64,000 nt of DNA from Ferrovibrio sp046297895. GTDB lineage: Bacteria > Pseudomonadota > Alphaproteobacteria > Ferrovibrionales > Ferrovibrionaceae. The number at the start of each line of letters is the position of its first letter. The stretch's first letter is position 1. The notes under the pieces were generated by a model. That model was given only the letters and a program-made list of their open reading frames with translations. It had not been told where the DNA came from and ran no database searches. A program made the translations under genes and the position numbers. This document shows positions 15,880 through 23,843 of the stretch, piece by piece. The DNA is taken from the NCBI RefSeq assembly GCF_046297895.1, contig NZ_JBKBHC010000003.1, forward strand, positions 1-64,000, written 5' to 3'.

Positions 15880-17199
15880 ATGAGCAAGGCGGTCTCTGCC
15901 ACTGCGGCAGGGCGAAGCGTGAATTCGCGGATCGAGAATTATCGCAACATGACCCCGGCCCAGCGGCTGGACGCGCTGGTGCAGGCGGCGGGCCTGAACG
16001 ACGCCGACCATGCCCTGCTGGCCGCGCCCGGCGCCCTGCCGGTGGAGCGCGCCAACGGCATGATCGAGAATGTGGTCGGCACCTTCGAACTGCCATTTGC
16101 CGTCGCCACCAATTTCCAGATCAATGGCCGCGACTATCTGATCCCCATGGCGGTGGAAGAGCCCTCCATCGTCGCCGCCGCCTCCTACATGGCGCGCATC
16201 GCGCGCGGCTGCGGCGGCTTCGAAACCTCCTCCACCATGCCGATCATGCGCGCCCAGGTGCAGGTGATCGGCCTGTCCGATCCCCATGGCGCGCGGCTGC
16301 AGATCCTCGCCGCGCGTGACGAAATCCTCGCCGCCGCCAATGCGCGCGACAAGGTGCTGGTCGGCCTGGGCGGCGGCTGCCGCGACATCGAGGTGCATGT
16401 CTTCCCGCAGACGCCGCGTGGCCCCATCGTGGTGCTGCACCTGCTGGTCGATGTGCGCGATGCCATGGGCGCCAACACGGTGAACACCATGGCCGAGACG
16501 GTGGCGCCCATCGTCGAACGCGTCACCGGCGGCAGCGTGCGGCTGCGCATTCTGTCGAATCTCGCCGATCGCCGCCTGGCGCGCGCCCGCATCAGCCTGA
16601 CGGAAGAATCGCTGGCGACCAAGGAATTCTCCGGCCGCCGCATCATCGACGGCATCCTGGATGCCTATACCTTCGCCGCAGTCGATCCCTATCGCGCCGC
16701 CACGCACAACAAGGGGATCATGAACGGCATCGACCCGGTTGTGGTGGCCACCGGCAACGACTGGCGCGCCATCGAGGCCGGCGCCCATGCCTGGGCAGCC
16801 CGCAGCGGCCATTACACCTCGCTCACCACCTGGGAACTCAGCAACGACGGCCGCCTGGTCGGCACGCTGGAAATGCCGATGGCGCTGGGCCTGGTCGGTG
16901 GCGCCACCAAGACGCATCCGCTGGCCCAGCTGGCGCTGCGCATCCTCGGCGTCGCGACGGCGCAGGAACTGGCCGAGATCACCGTCACCGTTGGCCTGGC
17001 GCAGAACATGGCCGCCCTGCGCGCGCTGGCCACCGAGGGCATCCAGCGCGGCCATATGGCGCTGCATGCCCGCAACATCGCCATCGTCGCCGGCGCCACC
17101 GGCGAGGAAATCGACAAGGTGGCGGCCGAGCTGGCCGCCAGCCATGACGTGCGCACCGACCGCGCGGCAGAGATCCTCGCCCGCCTGCGCAAGAAATAG
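15880..17199 (+). CDS. mvaA: Degradative (class II) hydroxymethylglutaryl-CoA reductase
   Basis: This 439-residue protein has the length and motifs of class II HMG-CoA reductases. Visible are ENVVGTFELPFAVATNF, VEEPSIVAAAS (catalytic Glu at 93/94), the NAD-binding DAMGAN at 194-199, HNKGIMNGID (catalytic Lys 278), ATGND (catalytic Asp 294) and RGHMALHARNIA near the C terminus with the catalytic His. In mevalonate-degrading bacteria it oxidises mevalonate with CoA to HMG-CoA. GGAGG precedes the ATG at 15880. The following TRAP genes and divergent MocR regulator suggest growth on external mevalonate. I see no HMG-CoA lyase (mvaB) in the window, so the next step must be encoded elsewhere. Confidence 0.94.
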   Translation: MSKAVSATAAGRSVNSRIENYRNMTPAQRLDALVQAAGLNDADHALLAAPGALPVERANGMIENVVGTFELPFAVATNFQINGRDYLIPMAVEEPSIVAAASYMARIARGCGGFETSSTMPIMRAQVQVIGLSDPHGARLQILAARDEILAAANARDKVLVGLGGGCRDIEVHVFPQTPRGPIVVLHLLVDVRDAMGANTVNTMAETVAPIVERVTGGSVRLRILSNLADRRLARARISLTEESLATKEFSGRRIIDGILDAYTFAAVDPYRAATHNKGIMNGIDPVVVATGNDWRAIEAGAHAWAARSGHYTSLTTWELSNDGRLVGTLEMPMALGLVGGATKTHPLAQLALRILGVATAQELAEITVTVGLAQNMAALRALATEGIQRGHMALHARNIAIVAGATGEEIDKVAAELAASHDVRTDRAAEILARLRKK

Positions 17200-17246
17200 T
17201 TCTGTCGCGTTTCATCACCCAAGAGAAAACAACGGAGGAAACAGGA

Positions 17247-18287
17247 ATGACGATCAATCGACGCAAGCTGCTCGGCTCGGGCGCAGCCCTCGCGGGTGCC
17301 GTCACCTTCGCCGCCGCCACGCCGGCGCTGGCCCAGAGCGGCGCGGTGAAATGGCGCATGCAGGCGCTGTGGGATCCGGGCACCACGCCGCAAAAATTCG
17401 AGGAGCGTTTCGTCAAGCGCGTGTCGGAACTCACCGGCGGCAAGTTCACCATCGAGCTGTTCGCCGGCGGCCAGATCGTGCCGGCGGCGCAGGCCTTCGA
17501 CGCCGTGCGCGGCGGCGCCTTCGAGATGATGAAGACCTTCGACGGCTACGAGGCCGGCAAGATTCCCGCCTTCGCCTTCACCAGCACGATTCCCTTCGGC
17601 TTCCCTGAATCGGATCAGTACGAGGCCTGGTTCTACGAGATGGGCGGCCTGGACATGGCGCGCGAGGCCTATGGCGCCGCCGGCCTGATGTATATCGCGC
17701 CGACCATCTACGGACAGGAGCCGATTCACGCCAAGATGCCGATCACCAAGATCGCTGATCTGGCCGGCAAGAAGGGTCGTTTCGTCGGTCTGGCTTCCGC
17801 CGTTATGGGCGCGTTCGGCGTCAGCGTGTCGCCGCTGCCGACCGGCGAGGTCTATTCGGCGCTCGACAAGGGCGTGATCGACATCGCCGACCGCGGCGAC
17901 CTGACCGCCAATTTCGAGGCCGGCATCGCCGAGGTGGCCAAGCATGTGGTGCTGCCCGGCGTGCATCAGCCCACCACGGCCACCAGCTATGTCGCCAATC
18001 GCGGCGCCTATGAAAAACTGCCGGCCGAGTTCAAGGCGGCGCTGGCCGTGGCGGCGCGCGAAATCTCGGCCAGCCTGCGTCAGCACATCCTGGTGCAGGA
18101 CGCGCTGGTGCTCGAGAAATACAAGGCCAAGGGCTGCACCATCCACACCTTCGACCCGGCCGACATCCTGGCCAACCGCCCCAAGGCCGTGGCGGCCTGG
18201 CAGGCGGCGACCAAGGACAACGCGCTGGCCAAGAAGATCCTGGACAGCCAGGTTGCCTTCATGAAGCGGCTCGGCGTATTGGCATAA
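17247..18287 (+). CDS. dctP: TRAP transporter substrate-binding protein (DctP type), HMG-CoA reductase locus
   Basis: This 346-residue exported binding protein has a twin-arginine-like signal (NRRKLLGSGAALAGA, cleavage near ALAQ at residue 30). Family features are FEERFVKRVSELTGGKFTI, the GRFVGLASAVMGAFG segment near residue 178 with the likely carboxylate-binding Arg, and the central KGVIDIADRGDLTANFE. It starts 47 bases after the HMG-CoA reductase gene with GGAGGA upstream. Mevalonate is the predicted ligand by context; TRAP binding proteins that bind mevalonate are known, but ligand residues cannot be confirmed here. Confidence 0.9.
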   Translation: MTINRRKLLGSGAALAGAVTFAAATPALAQSGAVKWRMQALWDPGTTPQKFEERFVKRVSELTGGKFTIELFAGGQIVPAAQAFDAVRGGAFEMMKTFDGYEAGKIPAFAFTSTIPFGFPESDQYEAWFYEMGGLDMAREAYGAAGLMYIAPTIYGQEPIHAKMPITKIADLAGKKGRFVGLASAVMGAFGVSVSPLPTGEVYSALDKGVIDIADRGDLTANFEAGIAEVAKHVVLPGVHQPTTATSYVANRGAYEKLPAEFKAALAVAAREISASLRQHILVQDALVLEKYKAKGCTIHTFDPADILANRPKAVAAWQAATKDNALAKKILDSQVAFMKRLGVLA

Positions 18288-18297
18288 ATCGCGTCTC

Positions 18298-18325
18298 GCG
18301 GCGGGTGCCTGTCGGCACCCGCCGC
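18298..18325 (+). terminator. Intercistronic hairpin between dctP and dctQ (second TRAP operon)
   Basis: A perfect 12-base-pair stem (GCGGCGGGTGCC with GGCACCCGCCGC) with a four-base loop begins 10 bases after the dctP stop. ATTCTTTCC follows, a weak U-rich tail, so partial termination or 3'-end protection of the dctP message is likely. The same device occurs in the other TRAP operon and in the Liv operon. Confidence 0.65.
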
Positions 18326-18354
18326 ATTCTTTCCGCAGTTCATCGGGAGAACCC

Positions 18355-18888
18355 ATGCCGCCCGTCATCGCCGGCTTCGTCGGCGCGGTCACCGCCGTCA
18401 ACCTTGCCGCCTTCTATCTCGCGATCTCGCTGGTCTATCTGATCGTGCCGATCATGCTGATCGACGTGGTGATGCGTTATGCCTTCAACGCACCCACGGT
18501 CTGGGGCATGGAGCTGGCCGTGCTGCTGTTCGGGCCGTATTTCCTGCTGGCCGGCCCCTATGTGCTGCACCAGAAGGGCCATGTGGCGATGGACCTGCTG
18601 CGCCAGCGGCTGAGCCTGCGGGCTGACCGCCTGGTCGAACTGGTCAACCTGCCGATCATTGTTGCCTTCTGCGCCATCCTGCTGTGGTTCTCAGTGCCGG
18701 CCGCCATCGATTCCTTCAACTACGGCGAGACCTCGTTCTCGGCCTGGAATCCGCCGATCTGGTGGACCAAGGCCGCCGTGCCGCTGTCGCTCGTGCTGAT
18801 GCTGCTGCAGGCGCTGGCCGAATTCCTGCGCGTGCTGTTCCGCGTGCCCGGTGCTGCCGGTCAGCATCACGAGGAGGCCGCGCTGTGA
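18355..18888 (+). CDS. dctQ: TRAP transporter small permease subunit (DctQ type), HMG-CoA reductase locus
   Basis: This 177-residue protein has four membrane segments and the family-like MRYAFNAPTVWGMELAVLLF region near residue 40, then HQKGHVAMDLL in the second loop. GGGAG lies five bases before the ATG. Its TGA overlaps the GTG start of dctM by four bases (GTGA), indicating translational coupling. It forms the membrane complex with DctM that imports the ligand captured by the binding protein at 17247. Confidence 0.88.
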   Translation: MPPVIAGFVGAVTAVNLAAFYLAISLVYLIVPIMLIDVVMRYAFNAPTVWGMELAVLLFGPYFLLAGPYVLHQKGHVAMDLLRQRLSLRADRLVELVNLPIIVAFCAILLWFSVPAAIDSFNYGETSFSAWNPPIWWTKAAVPLSLVLMLLQALAEFLRVLFRVPGAAGQHHEEAAL

Positions 18889-20198
18889 GCTCGACCGCCA
18901 TCCTCATCCTGATGTTCGGCGGCCTGACGCTGTTCATGCTCACCGGCCTGCCGATCGCCTTCGTGCTGGGCGGCCTGTCGCTGCTGATCACCGTGCTGTT
19001 CTGGAATCCCCAGGCCGTGATCATCCTGGTGCTGCAGATCTTCGACACCATGAAGTCGGAGGCCCTACTGGCGATTCCGCTCTACATCCTGATGGCAGCC
19101 CTGCTGTCGCGTTCGGGCGTGATCGAAAAGCTCTACCGCGCGATGGAACTGTGGTTCGGCCGGCTGCGCGGCGGCCTGGCCGTCGGCACGGTGGTGATCT
19201 GCGTGATCATGGCTGCGATGACCGGCGTGGTCGGCGCCGCCGTCACGGCGATGGGCATGCTGGCCCTGCCCGAGATGCTGCGCCGTAAATACAGCCCCGA
19301 GCTAGCCACCGGCACGATCTGCGCCGCCGGCACGCTGGGCATCCTGATCCCGCCTTCCGTGCTCACCATCGTTTACGCCGTCACGGCGCAGGTCTCGATC
19401 GGCAAGATGCTGATCGCCGGCATCGTGCCGGGCCTTGTGCTGGCCGCGCTCTATATCCTCTACATCCTGCTGGTGGCCTGGCTGAAGCCCGGCGCGGCGC
19501 CGCTGCGCGAGGATTATGCCCCGGTCCCCCTGCGCCAGCGGCTGTCGGCGCTGAAGGCGCTGGTGCTGCCCGGCCTTCTGATCCTGCTGATTCTCGGCTC
19601 GATCTTCTTCGGCATCGCCACGCCTACCGAAGCCGCGGCGGTCGGCGTTTTCGGCGCCCTGATCGCCACGGCCCTGGAAAAGAAGCTGACTGTCGACGCG
19701 CTGGTCTCGGCGGCGGCCGATACCGGCAAGGCCACGGCGATGATCCTGTGGATCACCATCGGCGCCAAGGCCTATGTGGCGATCTTCACCGGCCTGGGCG
19801 GCGCGGATTCGCTGCTCGGCCTGATCAAGTCGCTGGAGGTCGGGCCCTATGTGATCCTGGCCGTGATGCTGCTGATCCTGATTTTCCTCGGCACCGTGCT
19901 GGACGAGATCGGCATCATCCTGCTCACCGTGCCGGTCTTCATCCCGATCGTGAAGTTCCTCGGTTTCGACGAGATCTGGTTTGGCGTGCTGTATGCCATC
20001 ACCATCCAGATGGGCTATATCTCGCCGCCCTTCGGCTACACGCTGTTCTACATGAAGGGCGTGCTGCCCAAGGCGCTGCATATGGGCATCGTCTATCGCG
20101 GGATCGTGCCCTTCTTCCTGCTGCAGGGCGTGGGCCTGCTGATCGCCATGGCATTCCCCGGCCTGATGACGATCCTGCCGCGGCTGATGGAGAACTGA
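18885..20198 (+). CDS. dctM: TRAP transporter large permease subunit (DctM type), HMG-CoA reductase locus
   Basis: This 437-residue membrane protein starts at GTG 18885, with GAGGAGG eight bases upstream inside dctQ. Hydrophobic segments run the whole length; family stretches include LLAIPLYILMAALLSRSGV, MTGVVGAAVTAMGMLALPEM and MGYISPPFGYTLFYMKGV near the C terminus. It is the sodium-coupled transport subunit. It ends 12 bases before the convergent PilZ gene stop. With the reductase gene it completes a four-gene uptake and catabolism operon. Confidence 0.92.
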   Translation: MSSTAILILMFGGLTLFMLTGLPIAFVLGGLSLLITVLFWNPQAVIILVLQIFDTMKSEALLAIPLYILMAALLSRSGVIEKLYRAMELWFGRLRGGLAVGTVVICVIMAAMTGVVGAAVTAMGMLALPEMLRRKYSPELATGTICAAGTLGILIPPSVLTIVYAVTAQVSIGKMLIAGIVPGLVLAALYILYILLVAWLKPGAAPLREDYAPVPLRQRLSALKALVLPGLLILLILGSIFFGIATPTEAAAVGVFGALIATALEKKLTVDALVSAAADTGKATAMILWITIGAKAYVAIFTGLGGADSLLGLIKSLEVGPYVILAVMLLILIFLGTVLDEIGIILLTVPVFIPIVKFLGFDEIWFGVLYAITIQMGYISPPFGYTLFYMKGVLPKALHMGIVYRGIVPFFLLQGVGLLIAMAFPGLMTILPRLMEN

Positions 20199-20210
20199 AG
20201 CCGGACCGCG

Positions 20211-20876
20211 TTATTCGGCTTTCGGCGTCACCACATGCGGCCGGCCGGCATTGAGCATCAGCAGGGCCATGTCGTCCAGATCGGCCGACAGGCGCCCGAG
20301 CGTCACGCCGCCGGCATGCAGCAGGCAATGCACGCCCAGCTCGCTCACCGCCTTCACCGTGGCGGCCACCGGCTTGGATTCGCCGGACATGTAGAGCTTG
20401 ATCCGGCTGTTGGGCTTGAGCGCGATGCGCGGCGCGAACAGGCAGCCTTCTAGTGACAGGTTGGCGACGGTGCCCTCGACGCTGCCGCCGGCATGTTCCA
20501 GCCGGGCGGGAATGCGGGTGTCGCGGCGGTCGAAGCGCCGCCGGTTGGCTCCGGACTTGCCAGCCTTTGATTTGGCGGCCTTTGACCGGACCGTCTTCGC
20601 CTTGGCTGCTTTCGTCTTCGCGGACTTCGTTTTGGCGGACTTGGCCTTCGCAGCGCTTTTGAGCACGGCTTTCCCGGGGACTTTCACAGGGGTCTTCCCG
20701 GTCATAGTCTTTGCCGCCTTGGCCTTCGTGGCCTTGGCTTTCACTGGCTTGGCTTTTACTGGCTTGGCTTTCGCTGGCCTGGCGGTCGAGGCTTTGGGTC
20801 TGGACCCGGCCTTGACCGGCCTGCTTTTGGTGGAAGCGGTCTTGCGGGAACCGGCTTTGCGGCTAACGGCGGCCAT
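20211..20876 (-). CDS. PilZ-domain protein with histone H1-like Lys/Ala-rich N terminus
   Basis: This 221-residue protein has two parts. Residues 1-110 are almost entirely Lys, Ala, Ser, Thr, Pro and Arg, with repeats such as KAKPVKAKPVKAKATKAKAA, resembling the tails of histone H1-like or AlgP-like bacterial DNA-binding proteins. Residues 112-215 form a PilZ domain: RRDTR at 117-121 and NLSLEG near 141 are the two c-di-GMP-binding motifs, both intact. I chose the ATG at 20876, preceded by AAGGAG. An upstream in-frame extension to 21038 has no supporting site. The first pentapeptide-repeat gene is divergent from it. Joining a nucleic-acid-binding tail to a c-di-GMP sensor suggests a second-messenger-controlled nucleoid or RNA-binding protein, which is inference. 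Confidence 0.85.
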   Translation of the reverse strand: MAAVSRKAGSRKTASTKSRPVKAGSRPKASTARPAKAKPVKAKPVKAKATKAKAAKTMTGKTPVKVPGKAVLKSAAKAKSAKTKSAKTKAAKAKTVRSKAAKSKAGKSGANRRRFDRRDTRIPARLEHAGGSVEGTVANLSLEGCLFAPRIALKPNSRIKLYMSGESKPVAATVKAVSELGVHCLLHAGGVTLGRLSADLDDMALLMLNAGRPHVVTPKAE

Positions 20877-21036
20877 ACGCGCGTCTCTCCTTGCGTCTCG
20901 CGCCACAGTAGCGACAGCCTTCCGAAGAGGGAAGGGTGAATAACGGCTTGGCCATATTACAAAAGCATGGCGGCGGCGGCGGCGATTATCTAAAGTGGCG
21001 AAACATGTACGCAAACGACCACAGAAAATAGCCGCC

Positions 21037-22272
21037 ATGTCCGCGCGGATTCCGCCGGAGGCCGTCGTCTGGGCCTTGTCGCGTCACAACGCCTATCTCA
21101 ACAGCCGGCCCGGCGGAGTCCGGCTGCAGCGGCGTGGCGACGACCTGTCCGATCTCAAGCTGGACGGCGCCGTGCTCGACGACGCCATCCTGCCCGGCTG
21201 CAGTTTCGCGGGCTCGTCGCTGCAATCGGCCCAGTTCGTCCGCGCCGACCTGTTCGGCAGCGATTTCAGCCATGCCGACCTGACCCGCACGATGTTCGAT
21301 CGCGCCGACCTGCGCGGCGCGAATTTCCTGATGGCGACCCTCAAGCAGACCTCCTTCCGCCAGGCCGATCTGCGCCCGGGCCAGATCGTGCGCCATGAAA
21401 AGGATGGCGGGGAAAATGCCGAGGATGTACCGGTCAACCTGTCCGGCGCCAATCTCGACGAGGCCAATCTGGGCCATGCCCATCTCGACCAGGCGAATCT
21501 GAGCAACTCCAGCGCGGTCGGCGCCACCTTCGTCGGCGCCTCGCTGTTTGCCGTCAATCTCACCGGCGCCGATCTTTCGGGTGCCGATTTCTCCGGCGCG
21601 CGGCTGAAGGACACGACCTTCGTGGGCGCGAATCTCGATGGCGCCAAGCTGGCCGGCTGCGACCTGCGCGGCGCCAATCTACGCAGCGTCGATCTCACCG
21701 GCGTCGATCTCACCGGCGCCAATCTGCAGGGCGCGGTCTATCGCAGCCAGGTGCAGCTGCCCGCCGACATCGAGGCGAAGATGGCCGCCCATGGCAAGTG
21801 GATCGCCTCCAACGGCCTGGCCGGCGAGCGCGCGGTGTTCAGCAACATGAAGCTGCCGGGGGTGGATTTTTCCAGCTGCGACCTGCGCGCGGCGGTGTTC
21901 CACGACACCAATCTGGCCGGCGCCTATTTCACCCGCAGCCAGCTTCTGTTCGCCAGCTTCGTCAATGCCGATCTACGCAAGGCCAATTTCGACCAGGCCA
22001 GCCTGGGCGGGGCCAATTTCTCTGGGGCGTTGCTGGCCGGGGCGGTGTTCCGCGGCGCCCAGCTTGTGGGGGTCGATATTTTCAACGCCCTGAACCAGCG
22101 TACCGGCAAGATCATCTTCCCCCGCTTCGACAATGCCGATCTCACCGGTGGGGATCTGCGTGGCGCTGTGATGGAAGGTATTGATTTCTCAAGCACAGTT
22201 TTTGAAAAGGTCAATATTGCCGGGGCGGATCTGCGCCAGTGTACCGGCATGCGCAGCTCTCGGCGGGGCTGA
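21037..22272 (+). CDS. Pentapeptide-repeat protein, paralogue 1 of 3
   Basis: This 411-residue protein consists mostly of A(D/N)LxG-type pentapeptides, which fold into a right-handed quadrilateral beta-helix. Two blocks are visible. Each opens with a His-aromatic leader: WALSRHNAYLNSRPGGVRLQ near the N terminus, and AAHGKWIASNGLAGERAVFS about two-thirds of the way along. A non-repeat loop follows RPGQI. I chose ATG 21037 because it aligns with the N termini of the two downstream paralogues; GTG 20995 in the same frame is the alternative. No good ribosome-binding site precedes either. There is no signal peptide or membrane segment. The function is unknown. Confidence 0.85.
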   Translation: MSARIPPEAVVWALSRHNAYLNSRPGGVRLQRRGDDLSDLKLDGAVLDDAILPGCSFAGSSLQSAQFVRADLFGSDFSHADLTRTMFDRADLRGANFLMATLKQTSFRQADLRPGQIVRHEKDGGENAEDVPVNLSGANLDEANLGHAHLDQANLSNSSAVGATFVGASLFAVNLTGADLSGADFSGARLKDTTFVGANLDGAKLAGCDLRGANLRSVDLTGVDLTGANLQGAVYRSQVQLPADIEAKMAAHGKWIASNGLAGERAVFSNMKLPGVDFSSCDLRAAVFHDTNLAGAYFTRSQLLFASFVNADLRKANFDQASLGGANFSGALLAGAVFRGAQLVGVDIFNALNQRTGKIIFPRFDNADLTGGDLRGAVMEGIDFSSTVFEKVNIAGADLRQCTGMRSSRRG

Positions 22273-22394
22273 CTCCCGCAAACCCGGGCCAATGGTCGGA
22301 TTGTAACAATTTAGCAAAAATGCAGTTTCTGGTTGCTCGATGATGATGGGCTGCACTAGCCTTCGGGAGTATTCACCAGCAAGCGTTGTTTTTT

Positions 22395-23618
22395 ATGCCG
22401 GACCGTTCCCTTCCATCGCATGACGTTCAAGTCGTTCTGTCCCGACACGCCGCCTTCCTGGCCGGCCGTCAGGGCGGCGCGCGCCTGCAGCAGCCGGGGG
22501 CCCAGTTCGCCAATCTGCGGCTCGACGGCGTCATGCTGGACGATGCCATTCTGTCGCGCGCCGCCTTTGGCAATGCATCGCTGGCCGGCGTGCAGTTCCG
22601 GCGCGCCGACCTGTTCTGCGCCGATTTCCAGAATGCCGACCTGACGCGCGGCGTGCTCGACCGCGCCGATCTGCGCGGGGCCAATATGGGCCGCGCCGTG
22701 CTGCGCCATGCCTCGCTGGCCCAGGTCGATCTGCGGCCGGGGCAGATCATGCTGGCCGAAACCAGTGAGAGCAAACAGGTCAATGCCAATCTCGACGGCG
22801 CCAAGCTGGACGGCGCCGATTTCAAGAATTCCCAGATGGACAATGCCAGCATGGCGGTGTCCTCGGCGGTCGGCGCCTCGTTCGGCAACGCCAGCATGTT
22901 TGCGGTGAATCTGGCGGGCGCTGATCTCTCGGGCGCCAACCTAGCCGGCGCCAAGCTGAAAGACGCCAATCTGATCGGCGCCAGCCTGGCCGGCGCCAAG
23001 CTGAAAGGCTGCGACCTGCGCGGCGCCAACCTGCGCAATGTCGACTTGAGCAAGGTCGATACCGAGGGCGTCTCCCTGCAGGGCGCGGTCTACCGCAAGG
23101 GCGACGCGCTGCCCGAGGAAATCGAACTTCTGCTGAAGGCGCACAGCACCTGGATCGCCACCAACGGCGCGGAAGGCGAGCGCGCCGTGCTCAGCCGGCG
23201 CAAACTCGATGGCTGCAATTTCGCCGGCTGCGACCTGCGCGGCGCCGAATTGCAGGAGGCATCGCTGCAGGGTGCCGATTTCTCGAATGCGCAGATGATG
23301 TTCGCCAGCTTCATTGGCGCCAATCTCGAAAAGGCCTGCTTCGACATGGCCGACCTGTCGGGCACCAATTTCTCCCGCGCCCATCTCGGCGCCAGCCGCT
23401 GGCGCAGCGCCCGCGTGGTGGGCGTCGATCTCTACAATGCCCGCAACCAGCGCACCGGCAAGGTGATCTATCCGCGTTTCGATGAGGCCGACCTGACCGG
23501 CGCGGATCTGCGCGGCGCGATCCTGGGCGGGGTCGATTTCTCGACGGCGAAGCTGGACAAGGTGAATCTCCAGGGCGCCGAGATCCGCGAATGCATCGGG
23601 CTTGGCGGCAGCCGTTAG
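22395..23618 (+). CDS. Pentapeptide-repeat protein, paralogue 2 of 3
   Basis: This 407-residue paralogue has the same plan: a VVLSRHAAFLAGRQGGARLQ leader, a first pentapeptide block, an RPGQI loop, a second leader LLKAHSTWIATNGAEGERAV, a second block, and the inserted NQRTGKVIYPRFDEADLTG segment, which it shares closely with paralogue 1 (NQRTGKIIFPRFDNADLTG). It ends EIRECIGLGGSR. The ATG at 22395 is aligned with the other copies; an in-frame TTG at 22386 is possible. A ribosome-binding site is not evident. It lies 122 bases after paralogue 1 on the same strand. Confidence 0.85.
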   Translation: MPDRSLPSHDVQVVLSRHAAFLAGRQGGARLQQPGAQFANLRLDGVMLDDAILSRAAFGNASLAGVQFRRADLFCADFQNADLTRGVLDRADLRGANMGRAVLRHASLAQVDLRPGQIMLAETSESKQVNANLDGAKLDGADFKNSQMDNASMAVSSAVGASFGNASMFAVNLAGADLSGANLAGAKLKDANLIGASLAGAKLKGCDLRGANLRNVDLSKVDTEGVSLQGAVYRKGDALPEEIELLLKAHSTWIATNGAEGERAVLSRRKLDGCNFAGCDLRGAELQEASLQGADFSNAQMMFASFIGANLEKACFDMADLSGTNFSRAHLGASRWRSARVVGVDLYNARNQRTGKVIYPRFDEADLTGADLRGAILGGVDFSTAKLDKVNLQGAEIRECIGLGGSR

Positions 23619-23843
23619 GATCGCCGCCCCCGGAGCGAAGCCGGGAGGCAATAACGGCGGTGATGGTTCGTAGGCAGATCGACCAGGTTAACGGATATCA
23701 ACTCCCTCGCTGCCCCGTGCCTCGCTACTGTGACAGGTGGACCGCAGATCTGGAATCGCCTTGCGGCTGATCAACAGGCTGGCGTAATCTGCTTGATAGA
23801 AAATAGTTAACAGATTTACTCGCAGAAAGTGGGCATTTACCCG

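Noticed and set aside
15725..16096. N-terminal extension of the MocR regulator
   Set aside because: It would overlap the start of the divergent HMG-CoA reductase gene and the inverted repeats; ATG 15724 gives the normal start before the HTH.
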